From Synergistaceae bacterium (GTDB lineage: Bacteria > Synergistota > Synergistia > Synergistales > Synergistaceae), in the NCBI GenBank assembly GCA_012727545.1, contig JAAYHA010000048.1:1-6961 (forward strand): a stretch of 6,961 nucleotides of DNA. The letters run 5' to 3'. Each line of letters starts with the position of its first letter. The stretch's first letter is position 1. Position numbers and translations under genes: made by a program. Below are positions 1 to 4,868 of the stretch, one piece after another. Under the pieces are notes generated by a model. The model saw only the letters and a program-made list of their open reading frames with translations, did no database searches and had not been told where the DNA came from.

Positions 1-198
1 CTTATCGTGCTAAACGTTGAGAGGGGAAGCCTTGGTGCAAGGCTTGGACTTCAGCCCGGGGATGTTATCCTTGAAGTCAACAGGGCAAAGATGAAGACTC
101 TTGAAGACTGGAACAGGGTGATGGGAGAAAAGAACAAATCACTGGGAATACTTATGTCCAGAGATGGGCAGACGCTTTTCATTTCTGTCGAAATGTAG
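1..198 (+). CDS. HtrA/Do-type serine protease, C-terminal PDZ tail (5' end outside window)
   Basis: Only the last 65 codons are present, open at the left edge and ending at TAG 196-198. The peptide has the core of a PDZ domain: a beta strand (LIVLNV), then GSLGARLGLQPGDVILEVN, the usual pattern of a hydrophobic patch followed by GLxxGDVIxxVN. A helix (LEDWNRVM) and a closing strand (GQTLFISVEM) follow. In the Do/DegP/HtrA family such a terminal PDZ domain binds unfolded envelope proteins and regulates an upstream trypsin-like protease domain. The RDGQTLFISV ending at the extreme C-terminus fits the last PDZ of that family. The catalytic triad lies outside the window, so another PDZ protein such as an S41 or S2P protease is possible, though the ending favours HtrA. 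Its stop lies inside the last codons of the convergent larE (20-nt overlap), and no terminator sits between them. The candidate terminator is the hairpin at 291-320. Confidence 0.72.
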   Translation, partial: LIVLNVERGSLGARLGLQPGDVILEVNRAKMKTLEDWNRVMGEKNKSLGILMSRDGQTLFISVEM

Positions 199-1021
199 CC
201 CCGCCAGTTGAATAGCCTTCCTTTTCTACCAGGACATCAGTGATGCCTAAATAAGCAAGTTTATCAGCGATGAAACCAATATCCTTGATCAGACCGGGAA
301 TATTTTCCCGGTCTGTTTCTATTCTTGCTTTTACTCCGTCATAGCGCATCCTCAGTTGAGAATCAGAGGGAAGATATTTCCTGATGATGTTCTCACCGGC
401 ATCGACCTTTGCGATCATCTCTTCACTGATCGCTGTACCTGTAGGTATTCTTGAGGCAAGGCATGCCGCAGAGGGTTTGCTTGCAGTGGGAAGCTTCAGG
501 TTTGATGATATCGCCCTGATATCCTGTTTTGAAAGGCCGCACTCAAGAAAAGGGCAAAGGACATTGACAGATTCATTTAATGCCCTCATTCCCGGCCGGT
601 GGTCACTTAGGTCATCTGTATTTGAGCCGTCGAGGATCCATGGGATCTCAAGCCGTGCTGCTTGAGACAACATTGCGTCAATCCTTCTTGATTTACATAC
701 GTAGCACCGTTCCGGCCCATTTTCGCAAAAATCTATGCTGCCAAGATCATCGTGCTCAATTTTGAAAAGCCTGATCCCGTACCTCTCGGCAAAAGAGAGG
801 ATCTCTCCCTTGTCTTTTGCTGAGAGCAGCTTAGACCATACAGTTATGGCGGCGGCGTCATCACCTAATGCCTCTTTGGCGGCAAAAACAAGCAAAGCAC
901 TGTCCACACCGCCCGAAAAAGCAACCGCAGCCCTTCCCAGCTTTCTTATAAACTTTACAAGTTTTCTGTACTTATCTTCAGGGGACAAAAGATCAACCTT
1001 TTCTTCTATAGCAGAAGTCAC
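179..1021 (-). CDS. larE: LarE-type ATP-dependent sacrificial sulfur transferase
   Basis: This 280-aa protein is a normal-length member of the LarE/PP-loop family. LarE adenylates a carboxylate of a nicotinate-derived mononucleotide and replaces it with sulfur, during synthesis of the nickel-pincer cofactor of lactate racemase and related enzymes. Visible motifs are the PP-loop SGGVDS (residues 36-41), C99 followed by RCYVCK (C106, C109), DGSNTDDLSDHRPG (131-144) and KPSAACLASRIP (182-193, C187). From family knowledge, C187 lines up with the sulfur-carrying cysteine. The C106/C109/C187 trio matches the version that holds a [4Fe-4S] cluster and takes sulfur from outside rather than sacrificing its own cysteine. 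The GTG start at 1021 is chosen because GGAG lies 7 nt upstream and the N-terminus has family length. It overlaps the upstream ATC-hydrolase-like gene by 29 nt, so translation is probably coupled. No larA, larB or larC is visible, so its partner pathway is unknown here. Confidence 0.88.
   Translation of the reverse strand: MTSAIEEKVDLLSPEDKYRKLVKFIRKLGRAAVAFSGGVDSALLVFAAKEALGDDAAAITVWSKLLSAKDKGEILSFAERYGIRLFKIEHDDLGSIDFCENGPERCYVCKSRRIDAMLSQAARLEIPWILDGSNTDDLSDHRPGMRALNESVNVLCPFLECGLSKQDIRAISSNLKLPTASKPSAACLASRIPTGTAISEEMIAKVDAGENIIRKYLPSDSQLRMRYDGVKARIETDRENIPGLIKDIGFIADKLAYLGITDVLVEKEGYSTGGATFRQK
291..320 (+). terminator. Candidate terminator for the HtrA-like gene, inside antisense larE
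   Basis: AGACCGGGAA (291-300) and TTCCCGGTCT (305-314) form a perfect 10-bp stem with a TATT loop, followed on the + strand by GTTTCTATTCTT. It lies about 93 nt past the protease stop and within the larE coding sequence, where it encodes a TDRENIPGL segment. In the gap-free convergent arrangement it is the only terminator-like element for the + strand transcript. The T tract is interrupted, so efficiency is uncertain. Confidence 0.5.
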
Positions 1022-1463
1022 ACAGCGGATCTCCGTCCATTATAGTTTTTTCTCTCACCAGCTCCAGCTCGGGATCGAAACCTTCCAGAAATGATGCGTC
1101 ACGGTCACAGGAAATCAGAGTCCCTATGTCGCCAAACCCAAGTTCTTTGTACAGGTTTGCAAATTCACATCTTGTGACATCAAAAGAGAGGACAGAGTCA
1201 AGATCTTCTTTCATATTGACTTCCAGCGCTCCCCCCTCGTTCCACTTTGAAATGCATTTCTCTTTTAGGTTTTCCAGTCCGCCCCCGTCGAGTGATATTT
1301 CCTTACCGAGGTTTCGTGATATATCCTGCATAGTCTTTCGTACCAGATCATAAGTTTTTTCCTTGCCGAATTCTTCAGCAAATGCTCTTATAACAGGTCC
1401 GAGTACTTTGATTTCGATCTCCCTCTGCTGCAGGAGGGGTATTTCTACGTAGTTCTCCTTCAT
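993..1463 (-). CDS. L-2-amino-thiazoline-4-carboxylic acid hydrolase-like protein
   Basis: This 156-aa soluble protein resembles the ATC-hydrolase family (Pfam ATC_hydrolase). Its founding members open the thiazoline ring of L-2-amino-thiazoline-4-carboxylate to N-carbamoyl-L-cysteine, on the way to L-cysteine. The N-terminal half is helical (residues 12-55, including RAFAEEFG). The C-terminal half carries the family signature: FDVTRCEFANLYKELG (94-109, C99), a second cysteine at C119, PELELVREKT (131-140), and GDPLCDFCY (144-152, C148 and C151) almost at the C-terminus. The start is ATG at 1463, with GGAGGT about 6 nt upstream. It is the first gene of a two-gene operon with larE. Most members of this family are untested, and many in anaerobes may act on other substrates, so the exact reaction is inference. 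Pairing with a sulfur-insertion enzyme suggests a cysteine- or sulfur-related role. Confidence 0.78.
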   Translation of the reverse strand: MKENYVEIPLLQQREIEIKVLGPVIRAFAEEFGKEKTYDLVRKTMQDISRNLGKEISLDGGGLENLKEKCISKWNEGGALEVNMKEDLDSVLSFDVTRCEFANLYKELGFGDIGTLISCDRDASFLEGFDPELELVREKTIMDGDPLCDFCYRRKG

Positions 1464-1615
1464 ATTCTTACCTCCGGGTTTTCATAATTTATTGCGGTAA
1501 TTATGCTTATATTTTAACCTTTTATTTCCTGAAAATACTCTATCATGATAAAATAGCAAAACAGAGATAATGGTCATGATGAAACAAATCGTAAAAATCA
1601 GGAGGAGGTATTGCC
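1464..1615. promoter_or_regulatory. Divergent intergenic control region
   Basis: This AT-rich 152-bp gap lies between the minus-strand ATC-hydrolase/larE operon and the + strand membrane-protein operon, so promoters for both should be here. TATCATGATA at 1541-1550 is a perfect 10-bp palindrome. Its core TCATGAT (1543-1549) recurs at 1574-1580, 31 bp away, about three helical turns. TAAAAT at 1549-1554 is a possible + strand -10 box, but there is no good -35 at 16-18 bp. For the minus strand only weak AT-rich -10-like words are seen around 1502-1515. The ribosome binding sites are clear: AGGAGGAGGT at 1600-1609 for the + gene and GGAGGT for the minus gene. The palindrome as an operator is inference. 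Confidence 0.35.
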
Positions 1616-1954
1616 ATGACAGAGGTAAATAAAAGCGAAGACATCATTATGGAATTGAAGGCTGAAATCGAGGCTTTGAAATGTGCGATCGCGGAACAGC
1701 AGGAAAAGGCCGAAGCCAAACGCATTATTGATTTCAACAAGGTAAAAAATACCTTGGATGACGGAGCCAAGACCCTCCTTGCAGCGGTAAAGCCGGTGAT
1801 AGAGAAATATGAAGAACCGGGAAGGGCAGCTGTTGCCAAAGTTGGGACAAGAGTATCAGACAATCCGTTCCTTTCTGTCGTCATAGCTTTTGGGGCCGGG
1901 ATAGTAATAGGAAAACTTCTCGATTATTGTTGCTGGCGTGCCGAAGAAGAATAA
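1616..1954 (+). CDS. YqjD/ElaB-like (DUF883-type) membrane-anchored protein
   Basis: This 112-aa protein has the architecture of the YqjD/ElaB/YgaM group. A charged, helical, probably coiled-coil N-terminus (residues 8-36, rich in E/K/A) is followed by an amphipathic middle (40-78). There is a DNPF motif (82-85) and a single C-terminal membrane helix with glycine spacing (about 86-104, VVIAFGAGIVIGKLL), ending in a short charged tail. The enterobacterial relatives are C-tail-anchored inner-membrane proteins, and YqjD associates with ribosomes in stationary phase. Whether that holds here is unknown. The start is ATG at 1616, with AGGAGGAGGT at 6-nt spacing, the strongest ribosome binding site in the window. 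It is the first of three co-directional small membrane genes, in the same order as E. coli yqjD-yqjE. The paired cysteines at the end of the helix (C105, C106) are unusual for this type of protein. Confidence 0.62.
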   Translation: MTEVNKSEDIIMELKAEIEALKCAIAEQQEKAEAKRIIDFNKVKNTLDDGAKTLLAAVKPVIEKYEEPGRAAVAKVGTRVSDNPFLSVVIAFGAGIVIGKLLDYCCWRAEEE

Positions 1955-1959
1955 TAATC

Positions 1960-1975
1960 AGGCCTGTTGGCCTTT
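1960..1975 (+). other. Intercistronic GC hairpin
   Basis: AGGCC-tgtt-GGCCT (1960-1973), followed by two more T, forms a compact 5-bp stem in the 42-nt gap between the first and second genes of the membrane-protein operon. It is too short, with too small a T run, to be a convincing terminator. It could trim the transcript, protect the upstream mRNA or partly attenuate the downstream genes. The role is inference. Confidence 0.3.
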
Positions 1976-1996
1976 GAACAGGAACGGTGATTAAAG

Positions 1997-2320
1997 TTGG
2001 AAACTTTTGCCAACTTAATAGTTAGTTTCTTTGATCTCCTTGAGGCCGAAGGAAGGACATTTAAAGAGAAATCCGTACTTGTGATAGAGGGATTCCTTAT
2101 AATGTTCTTTGGTGTCTCACTGGTCATTTACGGAGTTTTTGCCGTTGGAGCAGCATTGTACATGTGGCTGAGCGATCATATAGGAAAACCATTTTCAGCG
2201 CTTCTGGTCGCTGCCCTTTTTTTGGGGATCGGCATATGGCTGCTTACTAAAGGCAGAGCGATCACTTACGGCAAAGGTGGGGCTGGCGTTGGATCAGAAC
2301 AAAAAAGAACTGACTCTTGA
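1997..2320 (+). CDS. YqjE/phage-holin-superfamily-like two-helix membrane protein
   Basis: This 107-aa membrane protein has a short amphipathic N-terminus (ETFANLIVSFFDLLEAEGRTFKEK). Two hydrophobic helices follow, at about residues 29-57 and 66-84, joined by a short loop (SDHIGKPF) and followed by a basic, glycine-rich tail. This is the layout of the YqjE family and holin-superfamily III proteins. Those are often found next to DUF883 proteins in bacterial chromosomes and have no proven lytic role. The TTG start at 1997 is preferred because GGTGAT (1986-1991) lies 5 nt upstream and matches the 16S rRNA tail. No ATG is available before the first helix. The last codons overlap the next gene, suggesting coupled translation. 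The function is unknown. Membrane-stress or ribosome-anchoring partnership with the preceding gene is inference. Confidence 0.6.
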   Translation: METFANLIVSFFDLLEAEGRTFKEKSVLVIEGFLIMFFGVSLVIYGVFAVGAALYMWLSDHIGKPFSALLVAALFLGIGIWLLTKGRAITYGKGGAGVGSEQKRTDS

Positions 2321-2513
2321 AGAGGCTAAGGCCAATTTTAAGGCCGCGATAATGGAGTTTGATCCAGTCCGGATCATCCAGAGAAAACCCCTGCATGTTC
2401 TCGGAGCAATGGCATTTGCAGGTTTGATGATGGGCTTCACGGGCAAAAAGATGTCCCGTCTTTTTTTCCCGGGACCAAGTCTGATTTCAGGGATATTAAA
2501 AAAACTGATATAG
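2289..2513 (+). CDS. Small one-helix membrane protein of unknown function
   Basis: This 74-aa protein is not recognised as a named family. The N-terminus is charged and helical (DQNKKELTLEEAKANFKAAI). It leads to a proline-marked junction (RKPLHVLGA), one glycine-containing hydrophobic segment (residues about 35-52) and a basic tail that is again hydrophobic near the end (FFPGPSLISGIL). The KPL...G.AF..G..MGF pattern recalls the membrane segment of DUF883 proteins, so it may be a distant paralogue of the first gene in this operon. By position it corresponds to yqjK in the enterobacterial operon, but I see no clear similarity to it. The TTG at 2289 is chosen because AGGTGG (2275-2280) is 8 nt upstream. 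An in-frame GTG at 2277 has no ribosome binding site. It overlaps the preceding gene by 32 nt and is followed by a strong terminator. Confidence 0.6.
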   Translation: MDQNKKELTLEEAKANFKAAIMEFDPVRIIQRKPLHVLGAMAFAGLMMGFTGKKMSRLFFPGPSLISGILKKLI

Positions 2514-2535
2514 ATTTTCCCGGTAAATAAATAAT

Positions 2536-2580
2536 AAATGGCAGTCCATGTCTTAACGGCAGGACTGCCATTTTTCTTTA
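2536..2580 (+). terminator. Rho-independent terminator, probably bidirectional
   Basis: AAATGGCAGTCC (2536-2547) and GGACTGCCATTT (2562-2573) form a perfect 12-bp stem around a 14-nt loop. The tract TTTTTCTTT (2571-2579) follows on the + strand. It closes the three-gene membrane operon. On the minus strand the same stem is followed by an A/T-rich run (ATTTATTATTTATTT), so it can also end the convergent GNAT-like gene, whose stop is at 2603. Confidence 0.85.
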
Positions 2581-2602
2581 CAGGTGAAATATAAATAAAG
2601 TC

Positions 2603-3322
2603 TTATGGGCCAACTCTGCCGTAAAGCATTATGAATCCCCTTGGGTTTCTAACGATCTTGTAGCCAACATTGCCCTTTGAAATAGCTTCCTGCTGTTTTT
2701 TTATTTCTCGGATAGGTATTCTCAAATGTCCGTGAGTCCACAGCGGATACGCAGGATAAAATTCTTTTTTTAGTACAAAACGCAAAAAACCTCCATAGGT
2801 CCATTCTATTGCAATAATATAGTATCCGCAGGCCAGGACATTTTGCAGGCTGAAGATGTTTTTGGGAGACACTGTTGTTACGACCGAATCATGCTTTTTA
2901 GAAACGATGTTTTCTGCGTAAAACTGAGAAAGAAATTGTATGTTGTTTCCCCTGAACTCCCTGTCCACCACACAAAAACCTGTTACTGCAGAATTTGAGT
3001 ATCTCTCGGGAGCAAGATTATAATCCATCAGTGATTCCCTGACCCATTCAGGTGAAGTTTTGAGAGTTCTAAGGCAAATCAGGCGATCCTCGTATCTTGT
3101 CCCTACAGCAAGCCCTTCCTTGCCCAAAAATCTTTTCAGATCATCTTCGGTGCTGGCTGCAAAGATCTCGCGGCTCAGACCATGAGCGACTTCATTGTGC
3201 AGTTTTATTGAGATGTCTTCGTCTTTTCTTGAAAGTACTTCGATCGTACATGGTACTGTCAGCGCTCTTCCGTCAGGCATATGTCTTTCTACGAATAACT
3301 GCATCTTAACGGAGTCTCTCAA
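2603..3322 (-). CDS. GNAT-like acyltransferase with an extra N-terminal region
   Basis: This 239-aa soluble protein has a recognisable GNAT (Gcn5-related acetyltransferase) core. A strand (TGFCVVD, 114-120) is followed by an acyl-CoA pyrophosphate loop, REFRGNNIQFLSQ (121-133). Next come a helix, strand VVTTVSP (147-153), the N..SL..V...GY element (155-167), and a strand pair (IIAIEW, 169-174; FLRFVLKK, 179-186). The loop is degenerate: the usual R/Q-x-x-G-x-G/A reads RGNNIQ, with Asn where the second Gly normally sits. Roughly 110 residues precede the core, including HNEVAHGLS (42-50), so the first part may be a diverged GNAT half or a substrate domain. The substrate cannot be told. The TTG start at 3322 is favoured by GGGAGG 9 nt upstream; an in-frame ATG at 3304 lacks a good site. 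It is divergent from the permease gene at 3555 and convergent with the membrane operon. Confidence 0.62.
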   Translation of the reverse strand: MRDSVKMQLFVERHMPDGRALTVPCTIEVLSRKDEDISIKLHNEVAHGLSREIFAASTEDDLKRFLGKEGLAVGTRYEDRLICLRTLKTSPEWVRESLMDYNLAPERYSNSAVTGFCVVDREFRGNNIQFLSQFYAENIVSKKHDSVVTTVSPKNIFSLQNVLACGYYIIAIEWTYGGFLRFVLKKEFYPAYPLWTHGHLRIPIREIKKQQEAISKGNVGYKIVRNPRGFIMLYGRVGP

Positions 3323-3554
3323 AATTCGCGGCCTCCCTTTATAGAGGTTGCTTAAAAAATATACTGAACAACATAATATCGGATCACTGAAATTTTGATT
3401 TATATTAGCTATTATCGCATACGTATATGCACTTAAACAAAACTTTTCCCGAAATGAGAGAAAAAAAGAATTTCCGGCTTATGGCTGTATAATTGCTGAA
3501 GCGCCTTCAGGCAGAAGGGGATGACGCTTTTAAATAATGAAAAGAGGTAACCTG
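3323..3554. promoter_or_regulatory. Divergent control region between GNAT-like and permease genes
   Basis: This AT-rich gap of about 230 bp should hold promoters for both flanking genes. TATAAT at 3488-3493 is a perfect -10 box pointing to the permease, but no matching -35 is seen 16-18 bp upstream. That is a pattern of activator-dependent promoters. CTGAAG-cgc-CTTCAG (3496-3510) is a perfect 6-bp inverted repeat right at the expected transcription start, so it is operator-like or a 5'-UTR hairpin. GCATACGTATATGC (3417-3430) contains the 8-bp palindrome ATACGTAT. A nine-codon ORF (ATG 3521 to TAA 3550) precedes the permease, but its AGAAGGGG abuts the ATG, so it is probably not translated. 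No convincing minus-strand promoter was found. Confidence 0.4.
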
Positions 3555-4484
3555 ATGTCTTCTTTAGAAATGAGCAGACCTCCAAAAGCAACTCTTATCT
3601 TTGCTTATCTGATGGTTTATATTATCTGGGGATCTACATATCTTGCAATAAGATTCTCCGTTGAAACGATACCTCCGTTTTTTTCGGGAGGGGCGAGATT
3701 CCTCAGTGCCGGGATCATCCTTTTTGCTGCCAGGCGCATACAGTCCGGTCACAGGACTACACTGCAGGGATGGAAAAATGCATTTTTTGCGTCTCTGCTT
3801 CCCTTCGTAATATCATACGGACTGATTACGAGCGCTGAAACCGTAGTGCCGTCCTCCATAGCAGCTCTTCTCGTGGCATTGGAACCTCTGTGGTTCTGTG
3901 TATTGGGTTGGCTATTCTTCAATGGCGAAAGACCTGCAAGCCGTCATTATGCCGGTATAATACTAGGTTTTTTGGGCATCTTTTTTCTTGTCGCTGGAGA
4001 TCCTAAGGCAAATTTCTCCTTGGAATCAAGCTATTTGATATGGGTCATCATGCTCATATTTAGCGGGATAACATGGGTAACAGGGGCTTTTATCTCTAAA
4101 AATCCGAAAATTCACGAAGACTCACTGATGTCATCTGGAATGCAGATGACGTGCGGCGGCACAGTAATGATGACAATACACTTCCTGTTTTCTGCCTTCA
4201 ACGGCAGTTACCAGGCAATACCCTCTTTCTCAGAGAAATCAGTCCTTGCTCTCATATACCTGATAATCTTTGGCTCTCTTGTCGCATACTCGTCTTTTCT
4301 CTGGCTTATGAGGGTCGAACCTGCCAACAGGGTCGCGACCCACGCCTTTGTAAATCCTGTAGTGGCAGTCTTCCTGGGCTGGTTTCTCGGAGGAGAAGAA
4401 CTAAGCGTCAATATGCTTGTTGCAACGCCACTTATAATAACCTCAGTCATTTTGATGATATGGACTCCACGCAAAGACTTCTAA
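3555..4484 (+). CDS. EamA/DMT-superfamily permease (YedA/RhaT-like exporter)
   Basis: This 309-aa inner-membrane protein has about ten hydrophobic helices in two EamA repeats (residues about 15-148 and 161-304), the standard length and layout of the drug/metabolite transporter superfamily. Repeat 1 begins AYLMVYIIWGSTYLAIRF, typical of YedA-like members, with PFFSGGARFL (41-50) and the LLVALEPLW element (105-113) at the end of helix 4. Repeat 2 has the matching FVNPVVAVFLGWFLGGEE (265-282). Family members export amino acids or other small metabolites; the substrate cannot be read from sequence. The ATG at 3555 is preferred because AAAGAGGT lies 7 nt upstream. An in-frame ATG at 3537 would add six residues but has its Shine-Dalgarno 16 nt away. 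It stands alone, divergent from the GNAT-like gene. The downstream hairpin at 4539-4566 has only a weak T tail in this direction. Confidence 0.85.
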   Translation: MSSLEMSRPPKATLIFAYLMVYIIWGSTYLAIRFSVETIPPFFSGGARFLSAGIILFAARRIQSGHRTTLQGWKNAFFASLLPFVISYGLITSAETVVPSSIAALLVALEPLWFCVLGWLFFNGERPASRHYAGIILGFLGIFFLVAGDPKANFSLESSYLIWVIMLIFSGITWVTGAFISKNPKIHEDSLMSSGMQMTCGGTVMMTIHFLFSAFNGSYQAIPSFSEKSVLALIYLIIFGSLVAYSSFLWLMRVEPANRVATHAFVNPVVAVFLGWFLGGEELSVNMLVATPLIITSVILMIWTPRKDF

Positions 4485-4530
4485 GTTGTTTATACGATCT
4501 GTTCCTGCCTGAAGATCTTGCATACTTTGC

Positions 4531-4566
4531 AAAAAAAGAGATCTCAGAGCTTAAGCTCTGAGATCT
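4531..4566 (-). terminator. Rho-independent terminator of the tRNA-Cys transcript
   Basis: AGATCTCAGAGC (4539-4550) and GCTCTGAGATCT (4555-4566) form a perfect 12-bp stem around a TTAA loop. Read on the minus strand the stem is followed by CTTTTTTT (4538-4531), a textbook terminator about 40 nt beyond the CCA end of the tRNA. On the + strand the tail is only TATAAATTT, so it would end the permease transcript less efficiently. Confidence 0.85.
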
Positions 4567-4607
4567 TATAAATTTCTCTGAAAAATTATAATTCATAAAG
4601 TAAGTAA

Positions 4608-4681
4608 TGGAGGCGGCACCCGGATTCGAACCGGGGATGAAGGATTTGCAGTCCTCTGCCTTACCGCTTGGCTATGCCGCC
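4608..4681 (-). tRNA. tRNA-Cys (anticodon GCA)
   Basis: This 74-nt gene folds as a complete cloverleaf on the minus strand. The acceptor stem is GGCGGCA (4681-4675) pairing perfectly with TGCCGCC (4618-4612). The D arm is GCC..AAGCGGTAA..GGC. The anticodon arm GAGGA-CTGCAAA-TCCTT carries anticodon GCA (plus-strand complement TGC at 4647-4649). The T arm is CCCGG-TTCGAAT-CCGGG. The discriminator base is U, a known identity element for cysteinyl-tRNA synthetase. The 3' CCA is encoded (TGG at 4608-4610 on the + strand). It is a single-gene unit with its own promoter and terminator. Confidence 0.97.
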
Positions 4682-4690
4682 ACGAAGGAG

Positions 4691-4719
4691 AGTATAACAA
4701 CCAGGATATTTAGTGTCAA
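4691..4719 (-). promoter_or_regulatory. Consensus sigma-70 promoter of tRNA-Cys
   Basis: On the minus strand, TTGACA (4719-4714) is a perfect -35 box, followed by a 17-bp spacer and TATACT (4696-4691), five of six for -10. Only 9 nt (CTCCTTCGT) separate the -10 box from the first tRNA base. Transcription should therefore start within about 3 nt of the mature 5' end, leaving almost no leader for RNase P to remove. Confidence 0.9.
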
Positions 4720-4782
4720 GGCACAGAAAAGCCAGAAAATTCAAGTAGAGATTGAAACCTTTTCTTAAAATTAAAAATGTAT

Positions 4783-4788
4783 TATAAT
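4783..4788 (+). promoter_or_regulatory. Possible -10 box for the buk operon
   Basis: TATAAT in a very AT-rich stretch is about 80 nt upstream of the buk start. No good -35 is seen at 16-18 bp: TTGAAA at 4752-4757 is 25 bp away, too far. The gap 4682-4868 otherwise contains only the tRNA promoter on the other strand, and I see no riboswitch fold in it. Confidence 0.35.
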
Positions 4789-4868
4789 AAAGTATAGATC
4801 AGAGTTTCTTTTTAAAAACAAACCTAAATGTGAAATATGACTCTATTTAGCAAAGGTTGCGGATAAAA

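Noticed and set aside
384..1353. Open frames on the + strand opposite larE and the ATC-hydrolase-like gene
   Set aside because: They lack ribosome binding sites and recognisable protein features, and lie fully antisense to genes with clear family motifs.
1997..2320. Holin-like protein as a sign of a prophage
   Set aside because: No lysin, integrase, structural phage gene or attachment repeat is nearby. The pairing with a DUF883/YqjD-like gene points to a chromosomal YqjE-type protein.
3521..3550. Nine-codon ORF ahead of the permease as a leader peptide
   Set aside because: The purine-rich AGAAGGGG directly abuts its ATG with no spacing, there is no regulatory codon run, and no attenuator hairpin pair follows it.
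4608..4681. tRNA-Cys as an integration site for a mobile element
   Set aside because: No duplicated tRNA 3' end, integrase or direct repeat is seen within the window on either side.
4823..4850. CTAAAT / ATTTAG inverted repeat in the buk leader as a riboswitch or operator
   Set aside because: It has six A/T-rich pairs with a 16-nt loop in an AT-rich leader, which is expected by chance, and no conserved riboswitch core is visible.
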